Virus record (IMG/VR): IMGVR_UViG_3300023174_003433
Location: 1 to 64,000 of that record
Direction: 5' to 3' (one strand)
Length of the DNA stretch: 64,000 nt
Source: a virus
Shown here: piece by piece, positions 1-4,678 of the stretch
How positions within the stretch are numbered: position 1 is the stretch's first letter
Layout of the letters: every line of letters starts with the position of its first letter
Notes under the pieces: generated by a model
Databases searched by the model: none
What the model was told of the DNA's origin: nothing
Seen by the model: the letters and a program-made list of their open reading frames with translations, nothing else
Position numbers and translations under genes: made by a program

Positions 1-92
1 TTTATTTTATCCTTCACTCTTTTACCATTTTGAATGCCTCGATATAATATGTTGTTACCAAAACATTGAACATTTGTATAGAAATTACTCAA
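1..92 (-). CDS. 43: DNA polymerase gp43, N-terminal fragment (cut by window edge)
   Basis: The first 30 codons of a frame that stays open to base 1. After the start it reads SNFYTNVQCFGNNILYRG and continues with QNGKRVKDKI. This matches the start of T4 gp43 (MKEFYISIETVGNNIVERY) in pattern and in distance from the start. No ATG is present in frame; TTG at 92-90 is the best start, with AGG about 6 nt upstream, 2 nt after the stop of the preceding gene. gp43 is the family B replicative polymerase that works with the gp45 clamp and the gp44/62 loader. Its place downstream of regA is the T4 order. The rest of the gene lies outside the window. Confidence 0.85.
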   Translation of the reverse strand, partial: MSNFYTNVQCFGNNILYRGIQNGKRVKDKI

Positions 93-94
93 AT

Positions 95-406
95 TTAACC
101 TGTGATGATTTGTTGTTTTGCTACCACAATGCCAGAACCAAAGACGCTGTTATAATTATTAACAAAATCTTCTGCTGGAACATAAGAGTATACTACATTC
201 TTCTTAGCGATGGCAAGCGTAGAACCTTTCTTTTGTTCGGCATGTAGTGGAAAAGGTGCAAAACCAACGTTGGGTTGACCGGTCTTGGGGTCACGCACAA
301 TGGCAATACCAACGGGGTTCTCTAAAACAAATTCGGTTTCTGATTCCGATTCAATTTCACCAAGAATTTCTTCTCCGGTAACAAGTTTCATAGCTAATAT
401 CTTCAT
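95..406 (-). CDS. Small beta-rich protein, possible Sm/Hfq-like fold
   Basis: 103 aa beginning MKILAMKLVTGEEILGEI. The N-terminal pattern (hydrophobic strand, then NGE/TGEEI.GEI, then an E.P.. turn) is shared with the 126-aa protein at 15530-15910, so the two look like distant paralogues. Proteins of this kind are common in T4-like phages of aquatic bacteria and are sometimes described as Sm/Hfq-like; that fold is an inference from the strand pattern. It is the first gene after a consensus sigma70 promoter at 448-476 and ends 2 nt before the gp43 start, so it is probably co-transcribed with the polymerase. Function is unknown; RNA binding is a guess. Confidence 0.75.
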   Translation of the reverse strand: MKILAMKLVTGEEILGEIESESETEFVLENPVGIAIVRDPKTGQPNVGFAPFPLHAEQKKGSTLAIAKKNVVYSYVPAEDFVNNYNSVFGSGIVVAKQQIITG

Positions 407-422
407 TTGGTTATCTCCACGT

Positions 423-430
423 TATAAATA
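423..430 (+). promoter_or_regulatory. T4-type late promoter box on the plus strand
   Basis: Exact TATAAATA, the T4 late consensus read by gp55 (itself encoded at 14922-15458). It points at the plus-strand island that starts at 529. It lies just downstream of the -10 of the opposed minus-strand promoter, so the two cannot easily fire together. Confidence 0.7.
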
Positions 431-447
431 AGTATGTAGTTGATGTG

Positions 448-476
448 ATTATACGTTATTCTCAAGACCTTGTCAA
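448..476 (-). promoter_or_regulatory. Consensus sigma70 promoter for the 95-406 gene and gene 43
   Basis: On the minus strand TTGACA (476-471) is followed by a 17-bp spacer and TATAAT (453-448). Both hexamers are perfect consensus. The next start codon is at 406. This is the strongest host-type promoter in the window. Confidence 0.85.
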
Positions 477-528
477 TCTGACATTTGGTATTCTTTATTA
501 TTCCCATAACACAATTAAAAGAAATCAA

Positions 529-972
529 ATGGCTGATCCTATTGTTGCCGGCGCCCAAGGTGCCGTTAATACTCTCAAAGCTGCTCAAGGAGCAAGCAAA
601 CAATTAAGCGCTGTGGTTATTGACCAACAAGCCGATATGGAAAAAGCGGTTCAACAACAACATATCAACAGAATGAAGGCTAAAGCTGAACAAGATTACT
701 TAGCCACAATGGCCGAGTTTAGAGCCTACGAAAAATATCAAAAAGAAAAAGCTCACCAACAAAAAATTGACCAGTTAAAACTGGAAGCCATTAAAAAATA
801 TGGTAAAACTGCTTGGTCTGAAGTTGAAGCAACCAAAGCAAAAATGGAAAAAGAAAGATCCGATGAATTAAAATACATGGATAAGGACAGGCAGAAACAA
901 GTCCAAGTTTTTTGGTGGTGTATGACGGCTGCGGCTTTAGTAACATACTTTTTTAAGTTGTATAAATTATAA
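529..972 (+). CDS. Helical protein with C-terminal membrane anchor
   Basis: 147 aa from the ATG at 529 (the frame is open further upstream to 445, but MADPIVAGAQGAV is a natural N-terminus). Residues about 30-120 are charged and rich in Ala, Gln, Lys and Glu, consistent with a long helix or coiled coil. The last 23 residues contain VFWWCMTAAALVTYFF, a single membrane segment followed by a short basic tail. I do not recognise the family. It is the first gene of the only plus-strand island and follows a late promoter box, so late expression and a membrane or virion role are likely. A lysis-related or membrane-remodelling role is possible but not shown. Confidence 0.75.
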   Translation: MADPIVAGAQGAVNTLKAAQGASKQLSAVVIDQQADMEKAVQQQHINRMKAKAEQDYLATMAEFRAYEKYQKEKAHQQKIDQLKLEAIKKYGKTAWSEVEATKAKMEKERSDELKYMDKDRQKQVQVFWWCMTAAALVTYFFKLYKL

Positions 973-1056
973 ATGAATATGCAACCAATTGTTTTTATAT
1001 TTGTTCTTATAGTGTGTATGTCTTTAATGGTAATTGAATCAGGAGTGTTTAAATAA
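973..1056 (+). CDS. 27-aa single-pass membrane micropeptide
   Basis: Starts at the base after the stop of the preceding gene. The sequence MNMQPIVFIFVLIVCMSLMV is nearly all hydrophobic, followed by a short polar tail. The tight junction and hydrophobic composition favour a real translated peptide; there is no recognisable family. It is probably translated by coupling to the 529-972 gene. Confidence 0.5.
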   Translation: MNMQPIVFIFVLIVCMSLMVIESGVFK

Positions 1057-1076
1057 TAAACTGAGATGGAGGTATT

Positions 1077-1163
1077 ATGAATAAATTACCGCAACTAATA
1101 TTTGCGATTGTATTGATTGGTAGTTTGACTCTTGTGGCTTTAGAAATTATAGTTAAAATGTAA
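1077..1163 (+). CDS. 28-aa single-pass membrane micropeptide
   Basis: ATG at 1077 preceded by a strong ribosome-binding site GGAGG at 1068-1072. The peptide has a short N-terminal polar stretch (MNKLPQ) and one hydrophobic segment LIFAIVLIGSLTLVALEIIV. The good Shine-Dalgarno spacing is the main evidence. Function unknown; it resembles its neighbour in size and topology. Confidence 0.55.
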   Translation: MNKLPQLIFAIVLIGSLTLVALEIIVKM

Positions 1164-1166
1164 TAA

Positions 1167-1265
1167 ATGACATATAAAAATCCATTAGAAATAATTTTCG
1201 ATAGTTATATACATTATATACTATCTTTATATTTTTTGCCCTATAGATTGGCTTCTAGACTTTAA
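1167..1265 (+). CDS. Possible 32-aa small ORF
   Basis: Begins 3 nt after the stop of the 1077 micropeptide and encodes a mixed aromatic/hydrophobic peptide (MTYKNPLEIIFDSYIHYILS...). It runs into, and overlaps on the opposite strand, the 3' end of the 1227-1370 gene. No clear Shine-Dalgarno. Supported only by its tandem position; it could be fortuitous. Confidence 0.3.
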   Translation: MTYKNPLEIIFDSYIHYILSLYFLPYRLASRL

Positions 1266-1370
1266 TTCTTGTTCATATTCTATTCGATGAAATTCATCAT
1301 CTTCATTTTTTGAATCTTGTTCTTGAACAGGATCTTTTTCTGGTTTTTCTAATTCTTTTGGGTGTGTCAT
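1227..1370 (-). CDS. 47-aa acidic hypothetical protein
   Basis: Very polar and acidic (MTHPKELEKPEKDPVQEQDS...). Its ATG overlaps the stop of the upstream 1367-1498 gene in an ATGA junction, a typical sign of translational coupling. No recognised domain; likely disordered. Too short for a 60-codon ORF cut-off. Confidence 0.6.
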   Translation of the reverse strand: MTHPKELEKPEKDPVQEQDSKNEDDEFHRIEYEQELKSRSQSIGQKI

Positions 1371-1498
1371 CTGCCCCTACCTGCTTTACGCATTACAGTC
1401 ATTTTAGGTGCAAAGTTTGGTTTTGGTTTGGGAGTTACTGGTTTGAGATTGCGAACTTTTTTTAATTGTTCTTCACGAAACTTTTTATCATCTGACAT
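1367..1498 (-). CDS. 43-aa basic hypothetical protein
   Basis: ATG at 1498 is preceded by TAAGGAGA with good spacing. The product begins MSDDKKFREEQLKKVRNLKP and is basic with a proline/lysine-rich centre. It ends in an ATGA overlap with the next gene. No family recognised. It lies just downstream of the CAU tRNA in the direction of transcription. Confidence 0.65.
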   Translation of the reverse strand: MSDDKKFREEQLKKVRNLKPVTPKPKPNFAPKMTVMRKAGRGR

Positions 1499-1513
1499 AT
1501 CATCTCCTTATGT

Positions 1514-1588
1514 TGGTTGCGGGGGAAGGAATCGAACCTACGGCCCCTGGATTATGAGTCCAATGCTCTACCTCTGAGCTACCCCGCT
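1514..1588 (-). tRNA. tRNA with CAU anticodon (Met or Ile2)
   Basis: 75-nt cloverleaf on the minus strand. Acceptor strand AGCGGGG pairs with CCCCGCA except for position 1:72 (A-A). D arm GCUC/GAGC, anticodon loop CUCAUAA with anticodon CAU at 1556-1554, T loop UUCGAUU, discriminator A and an encoded CCA. The T stem has one U-U mismatch. The anticodon stem lacks the three G-C pairs of initiator tRNA. CAU can be elongator Met, or Ile2 if the wobble C is modified to lysidine; sequence alone does not decide. Confidence 0.88.
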
Positions 1589-1635
1589 ATAATTATATAT
1601 CTCAAAAACAAAAATGAAAATTTAAAACTTGGAAA

Positions 1636-1665
1636 TCGCCGGAATTTTTTCGGTGGCTCCGGCGA
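1636..1665 (-). terminator. Hairpin downstream of rubredoxin, possible terminator
   Basis: Perfect 8-bp stem TCGCCGGA/TCCGGCGA with a 14-nt loop, then TTTCCAAGTTTT on the minus strand. It lies between the rubredoxin stop (1681) and the tRNA (1588). The T tract is interrupted, so it may be a weak terminator or an RNA-processing element before the tRNA. Confidence 0.4.
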
Positions 1666-1680
1666 GTCCAACCTTTTTAG

Positions 1681-1836
1681 TTAAACTGAATGCCAAAGTT
1701 CGTCATAGTATTCGTCTTTGCCACATCCACATTCTGGACACAAGAAGTCATCTGGTAGTTCTTCCCATTTACCTTCGGTCTTTTCATCGTGTTTATGGCC
1801 ACAAACAATACAGATGTGTAATATTTCTGCTGTCAT
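1681..1836 (-). CDS. Rubredoxin-like iron protein
   Basis: 51 aa with the two metal-binding knuckles of rubredoxin: CIVCG near residue 9 and CPECGCG near residue 33. The residues between and after them (E.LPDDFLCPECG..KD.Y) fit the family. Rubredoxins carry one Fe(Cys)4 centre and pass single electrons. Its ATG follows the stop of the rubrerythrin gene directly (TAA ATG), so the two are co-translated; a rubredoxin is the usual electron donor to rubrerythrin in peroxide reduction. Missed by a 60-codon ORF cut-off. Confidence 0.85.
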   Translation of the reverse strand: MTAEILHICIVCGHKHDEKTEGKWEELPDDFLCPECGCGKDEYYDELWHSV

Positions 1837-2295
1837 TTATAGTGCCTCCAATACTTGTTTATAAGCGTTTGCATGGCGCTCTTCAACTTTCTTTAGAGCA
1901 GCAAAACGTTTCTCTGCTTTTTCTAATACATCCAGTTTTTGTTTGAACTGATTGGCATGTTCTTTTGATTCAGCAATCTGTTCAACGAACTCAACAGATG
2001 CTTGAGCATTTTTTTCTGATACAGCATTGTCATAAAAATTAGGATACATTGTAGTGAACTCATATGTTTCACCTTCAATGGCTTTCTCTAAACATTCTTT
2101 AGTGGATGGTTTACCAATAAGTAATTCTAGATGGCTCCATGCGTGAAGTAATTCTTGTTCTGCTGTGTGTTCAAAATGTTTTGCCACTTCTTCATGGCCA
2201 TTTTGACGAGCAATTTTGGCAAAGTAACGGTATTTGATGTGTGCTTGGCTTTCACCAGCCAAGGCGCTTTCTAAATTCTTTATAGTAATTGACAT
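1837..2295 (-). CDS. Rubrerythrin (diiron peroxidase, ferritin-like domain)
   Basis: 152 aa with the four-helix ferritin-like pattern: LAGESQAHIKYRYF near residue 11, EQELLHAW, EGETYEF and ESKEHANQF, giving the two Glu/ExxH half-sites for a diiron centre. The C-terminal rubredoxin domain of classical rubrerythrin is missing from this chain and is supplied by the separate gene at 1681-1836. Family role: reduction of hydrogen peroxide to water in the cytoplasm. In a phage it could protect the host during infection, but this is inference. Unusual as a T4-like phage gene. Confidence 0.88.
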   Translation of the reverse strand: MSITIKNLESALAGESQAHIKYRYFAKIARQNGHEEVAKHFEHTAEQELLHAWSHLELLIGKPSTKECLEKAIEGETYEFTTMYPNFYDNAVSEKNAQASVEFVEQIAESKEHANQFKQKLDVLEKAEKRFAALKKVEERHANAYKQVLEAL

Positions 2296-2308
2296 GATTT
2301 TTCCATAG

Positions 2309-2479
2309 TTAAAGAGTTCTTGAAGTTATTATGGCAATTCGTTTTTGTATTTTTGCTTTGTCTTTTGGTCGACTGCTTTTTTCCAGCATATCATTGAGTT
2401 GTTTCAGATTTAAAGGTCCTAATCTTGTTTTACCATTTTTGGTCAACATAGGATTTTTTTTTATTTTTGAAACTGCCAT
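2309..2479 (-). CDS. 56-aa basic conserved phage protein
   Basis: MAVSKIKKNPMLTKNGKTRL followed by GPLNLKQLNDMLEKSSRPKDK and a basic C-terminus. This type of short protein (KNGK.RLGPLN...L...SRPK.K.KI..RI) is, as far as I recall, found repeatedly in aquatic T4-like phages, without a known function. High Lys/Arg content suggests nucleic-acid binding, which is a guess. Too short for the usual ORF cut-off. It is transcribed from the sigma70 promoter at 2577-2605, through the tRNA-like element. Confidence 0.7.
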   Translation of the reverse strand: MAVSKIKKNPMLTKNGKTRLGPLNLKQLNDMLEKSSRPKDKAKIQKRIAIITSRTL

Positions 2480-2499
2480 GATATAGTCCTTTGAAAATT

Positions 2500-2567
2500 T
2501 GGAGCGGTGCCACTGCTATGCTCAGGTAATACAAGAGGGAATCTCATATCGTGCTATCACTCACCGC
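2500..2567 (-). ncRNA. tRNA-Gly-like RNA element, non-canonical
   Basis: 68 nt on the minus strand that can fold as a reduced cloverleaf: a 6-bp acceptor stem GCGGUG/CACCGC followed by U and CCA (tRNA-Gly typically starts GCGG and ends CCGCUCCA), a D-like arm GUG-AUAG-CAC, an anticodon-like arm with 7-nt loop AUUCCCU (anticodon UCC would be Gly), and a 3-bp T-like arm with loop AGCAUAG. The T loop is not UUCRANN and position 37 is C, so it is not a normal tRNA. It starts about 10 nt after the -10 box of a sigma70 promoter. Could be a degenerate tRNA, a tRNA mimic, or a structured 5' leader. Confidence 0.45.
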
Positions 2568-2576
2568 ATATGTAAT

Positions 2577-2605
2577 ACTATAACATTATATAGGTTGATT
2601 GTCAA
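2577..2605 (-). promoter_or_regulatory. sigma70 promoter upstream of the tRNA-like element
   Basis: TTGACA (2605-2600), 17-bp spacer, TATAGT (2582-2577). The expected transcription start, around 2570, coincides with the first base of the tRNA-like structure (2567). The promoter lies at and inside the 3' end of the sprT-like gene. Confidence 0.7.
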
Positions 2606-3125
2606 TGGTTATTTGTGGTATACTTCTCCAAGCAATAGGTTCTGGCTTTAGTATATCATCCGGATTACGAACATCCGAAAACACTTCCCATAATTTTTCT
2701 TTAATTGCAAATTTAGTAAACAATCCTGTTGATAAACCATATGCTTCTATTTCCCATGGTTCATCGTAATAATCCATATTTTCCGTATTGATTCTTTGGC
2801 CTCTCCAACGAGTACCATATTCATTGGTTTCACCATAAACATATTGTTTGATGTGAACCATTTCATGAGCTAAAGTTTCTAAAATATCATGTGATCCAAT
2901 TAATGGATTTATTTCTATTTCAAATTCTCTTGGTTTATTACTCTCATTATAATCAATGACTCCAGCATATCCTAAAGCATCCAATTTAGGATCAAATTTA
3001 ATGCGAACAAATATATTGTCCAACATCTTAGGTGTCATCAATTGTTGGGCATAAAAGATAGCCGCACGTTTCACATATGGACGGAAACGTATTTTGTCTG
3101 GACATCTAATTATACTGAGTTGCAT
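2586..3125 (-). CDS. SprT-like zinc metallopeptidase
   Basis: 179 aa with LAHEMVHIKQY at residues 85-95, the HExxH zinc site (His87, Glu88, His91) in the context typical of the SprT-like family. N-terminal residues 1-75 give the usual helix/strand lead-in. The family includes bacterial SprT and the DNA-protein crosslink protease Spartan; many phages carry a stand-alone catalytic domain of this size. The substrate is not known. The Shine-Dalgarno AGGAG before the ATG can pair with an upstream CTCCTA (see 3134-3158), suggesting translational control. Confidence 0.8.
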   Translation of the reverse strand: MQLSIIRCPDKIRFRPYVKRAAIFYAQQLMTPKMLDNIFVRIKFDPKLDALGYAGVIDYNESNKPREFEIEINPLIGSHDILETLAHEMVHIKQYVYGETNEYGTRWRGQRINTENMDYYDEPWEIEAYGLSTGLFTKFAIKEKLWEVFSDVRNPDDILKPEPIAWRSIPQITIDNQPI

Positions 3126-3133
3126 TTAAAACT

Positions 3134-3158
3134 CTCCTAGGATATCAATATTTAGGAG
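3134..3158 (-). promoter_or_regulatory. Hairpin that hides the sprT-like ribosome-binding site
   Basis: On the minus strand CTCCTA (3158-3153) pairs with TAGGAG (3139-3134), with extra ATAT/ATAT pairing possible inside. TAGGAG contains the Shine-Dalgarno of the gene starting at 3125, so the hairpin would block initiation when folded. Confidence 0.4.
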
Positions 3159-3166
3159 TAAAACTA

Positions 3167-3183
3167 ATTTCACCTGGTGAAAT
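3167..3183 (-). terminator. Small hairpin after the 65-aa gene, possible terminator
   Basis: Inverted repeat ATTTCACC/GGTGAAAT with a one-base centre, then TAGTTTT on the minus strand, just after the stop of the 3186-3383 gene. Usable stem about 6 bp with a 5-nt loop; weak T tract. Confidence 0.35.
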
Positions 3184-3185
3184 AC

Positions 3186-3383
3186 TTAAACTACCTCCAC
3201 ATCAACTTTTTCTACTGGTGGTTCTTGTGGTACCTGAGCAATTGCTTGGTCACGAACTTTGGCAAATAGTGATTGTGCGGCCGCTGCTTGGTCGGCCAAA
3301 GATTGTGCCTGTGAAGCTGCTTGATTGAGTAAACCTAATACACCATTTACTTCATCTACTGTTAATTTTAAGTTAATTTCCAT
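3186..3383 (-). CDS. 65-aa hypothetical protein
   Basis: Begins MEINLKLTVDEVNGVLGLLN and has an Ala/Gln-rich helical centre, then a Pro/Val-rich acidic tail. The N-terminal pattern (short strand, LTVDE.N.VL..L) is one I associate with small proteins of aquatic T4-like phages; no function is known. Purine-rich AAGGAAAA precedes the ATG. Confidence 0.65.
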   Translation of the reverse strand: MEINLKLTVDEVNGVLGLLNQAASQAQSLADQAAAAQSLFAKVRDQAIAQVPQEPPVEKVDVEVV

Positions 3384-3404
3384 TTTGTTTTCCTTTTAAA
3401 AATA

Positions 3405-3575
3405 TTACCAACTACCATCATCAATCCATATTCGAATTGTAATAGGTAGTAATTCGATAACTAAAGCATCTGTTTCCCAAACTTCATTTGTTTTATTGTA
3501 ATCACAACTAATTCTCCAATGAAATGGATTTAATTTCAATGTGATATTACAACCAGAATATCTTAACCAGTTCAT
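3405..3575 (-). CDS. 56-aa hypothetical protein, coupled to the upstream gene
   Basis: ATG at 3575 overlaps the TGA of the upstream gene (ATGA). The product is rich in Trp, Ile and Asn (MNWLRYSGCNITLKLNPFHW, then RISCDYNK...). No family recognised. The overlap and the fit of the frame between its two neighbours support it; it is below the 60-codon cut-off. Confidence 0.6.
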   Translation of the reverse strand: MNWLRYSGCNITLKLNPFHWRISCDYNKTNEVWETDALVIELLPITIRIWIDDGSW

Positions 3576-3802
3576 CTTAGTATTTCACCAATAGGTTCTG
3601 GAATGTTAAATTGACTACGGATATATTTGTCTTTCAACATTTCTGGTATTACTGTATGGGGTTCTTCCAAAATAAAAGGACAAGGTTCTTTCCACCTGTG
3701 TTCTGATAAAAACATTCTAAACAATTCAACGTCTTTTTTGTTTTTAGGATCAAATCTTCGTTTTTGATTATTTAATAATTGGTGTTGGACTAGATAACTC
3801 AT
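3572..3802 (-). CDS. 76-aa hypothetical protein
   Basis: MSYLVQHQLLNNQKRRFDPK, then a charged segment with FRMFLSEHRWKEPCPFILEEP. Looks like a small globular phage protein; no function known to me. It overlaps both neighbours by 4 nt (with 3405-3575 downstream and with 3799-3999 upstream), so this is a translationally coupled trio. Confidence 0.65.
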   Translation of the reverse strand: MSYLVQHQLLNNQKRRFDPKNKKDVELFRMFLSEHRWKEPCPFILEEPHTVIPEMLKDKYIRSQFNIPEPIGEILR

Positions 3803-3999
3803 TTCACATACTCCATACTATTTTTTTTCATATAATGAACCACTTGATTCTTTTTTGGATCTGGCATTTGTTTCACAACAGGAATAAATTTCTCACCGTC
3901 AATTTCTTCAATTGGCCAATTAGAATAAGTATAGAAAATATCCGTACCATTTTTGGCACGAACTTTTTTAAGAATTGATTTGGGTTTCACATTTTTCAT
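3799..3999 (-). CDS. 66-aa conserved phage protein
   Basis: I choose the ATG at 3999 (MKNVKPKSILKKVRAKNGTD) rather than the upstream in-frame codon at 4038, because GGAG stands 6 nt before it and because MKNVKPKS is the N-terminus I expect for this family of small aquatic T4-like proteins. The C-terminal part VVHYMKKNSMEYVK is also typical. Role unknown. A sigma70 promoter lies directly upstream (4010-4038). Confidence 0.7.
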   Translation of the reverse strand: MKNVKPKSILKKVRAKNGTDIFYTYSNWPIEEIDGEKFIPVVKQMPDPKKNQVVHYMKKNSMEYVK

Positions 4000-4009
4000 A
4001 ATATACTCC

Positions 4010-4038
4010 ATAATAACACAAAAGTAGGGGGTTGTCAA
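4010..4038 (-). promoter_or_regulatory. sigma70 promoter for the 3799-3999 gene cluster
   Basis: TTGACA (4038-4033), 17-bp spacer, TATTAT (4015-4010), overlapping the terminator hairpin 4025-4047 in the same orientation: read-through stops and a new transcript starts within 40 bp. Confidence 0.7.
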
Positions 4039-4047
4039 GACCCCCTA
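4025..4047 (-). terminator. GC-rich hairpin terminator
   Basis: Stem TAGGGGG/CCCCCTA with a 9-nt loop, then CTTTTGTG on the minus strand. It closes the hsp20 unit and contains the -35 of the next promoter in its loop. Confidence 0.6.
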
Positions 4048-4053
4048 TCATTG

Positions 4054-4116
4054 TTACCGAAATTTTGGATAATTCAACTGTTCCCATTCCTCATCGGTTA
4101 CGGGCCACCAGTTCAT
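4054..4116 (-). CDS. Possible 20-aa micropeptide after hsp20
   Basis: The ATG overlaps the hsp20 stop by one base (TAATG). It encodes MNWWPVTDEEWEQLNYPKFR and stops just before the terminator at 4025-4047. The overlap suggests reinitiation; function unknown and the reading frame is too short to be sure. Confidence 0.4.
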   Translation of the reverse strand: MNWWPVTDEEWEQLNYPKFR

Positions 4117-4577
4117 TATTCACTCTTTTCTTTAATGGCAATCTTTTTAATGGCATCTTGAGTTTGCACAAGATTTTCCAACCATACACGTAACATACCA
4201 TTTACCATTTCGGCATCTTTGATTTCAATCTTATCTGCCAATGTAAATGCACGGGTGAAATTACGGTTAGCAATACCTTTGAACAAGAAGTTTTCTTCTT
4301 CATTGATATCGTTTTCTTGAGCGGAACCTTTGATGACCAATTTATTGCCTTCAAGTGTTACTTCAATATCAGATTTGGCAAAACCAGCAACTGCCATTTC
4401 AATGACATACTTGTTTTTGCTTACTTGTTTGATATTGTATGGGGGATATGACGGCACAGCCTTTTGAACCGTTTTGGTAACTTCTTCAATATCTTTAAAG
4501 AATTTATCAAAGCCAACCGTATATGGGTCGAGGGTCTTGTGGAAGTCAAAAAGGGAAGGTAATAGACTTGTAGTCAT
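4116..4577 (-). CDS. Small heat-shock protein (Hsp20/alpha-crystallin)
   Basis: 153 aa with an alpha-crystallin domain from about residue 45 to 140: YNIKQVSKNKYVIEMAVAGF, then DIEVTLEGNKLVIKGS and the conserved NR.F.R.F.L segment, ending MVNGMLRVWLENL. N-terminal MTTSLLPSLFDFHK.LDP.TVGFDK is the IbpA-like type seen in aquatic T4-like phages. Holds unfolded proteins for refolding, in the cytoplasm or possibly during capsid assembly. Its promoter combines a sigma70 -35 with a box that is both -10 and late promoter (4643-4673), so early and late expression are both possible. Confidence 0.92.
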   Translation of the reverse strand: MTTSLLPSLFDFHKTLDPYTVGFDKFFKDIEEVTKTVQKAVPSYPPYNIKQVSKNKYVIEMAVAGFAKSDIEVTLEGNKLVIKGSAQENDINEEENFLFKGIANRNFTRAFTLADKIEIKDAEMVNGMLRVWLENLVQTQDAIKKIAIKEKSE

Positions 4578-4642
4578 GGTTATATGCTCCTTAGTTTAAG
4601 CGAGTTAATCAAAATTATAGGCCCCAAAGGCACCTACATCCA

Positions 4643-4673
4643 TATTTATAACACAAAAAGCCTATTTTGTCAA
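4643..4673 (-). promoter_or_regulatory. Composite sigma70/late promoter of hsp20
   Basis: TTGACA (4673-4668), 17-bp spacer, then TATAAA (4650-4645), which is the first six bases of an exact late box TATAAATA (4650-4643). One site can thus serve host sigma70 early and gp55 late. The -35 is inside the regA terminator hairpin. Confidence 0.65.
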
Positions 4674-4678
4674 TAGGC
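4655..4678 (-). terminator. Intrinsic terminator of regA
   Basis: Stem GCCTATT/AATAGGC (minus strand) with loop GACAA, followed by TTTTT. The regA stop codon lies inside the hairpin. Confidence 0.75.

Noticed and set aside
14-73. 19-codon minus-strand ORF starting at 73
   Set aside because: It lies inside the gp43 reading frame region in another frame and has no good ribosome-binding site.
1362-1577. 71-codon plus-strand ORF
   Set aside because: Runs across the CAU tRNA and antisense to two coupled small genes.
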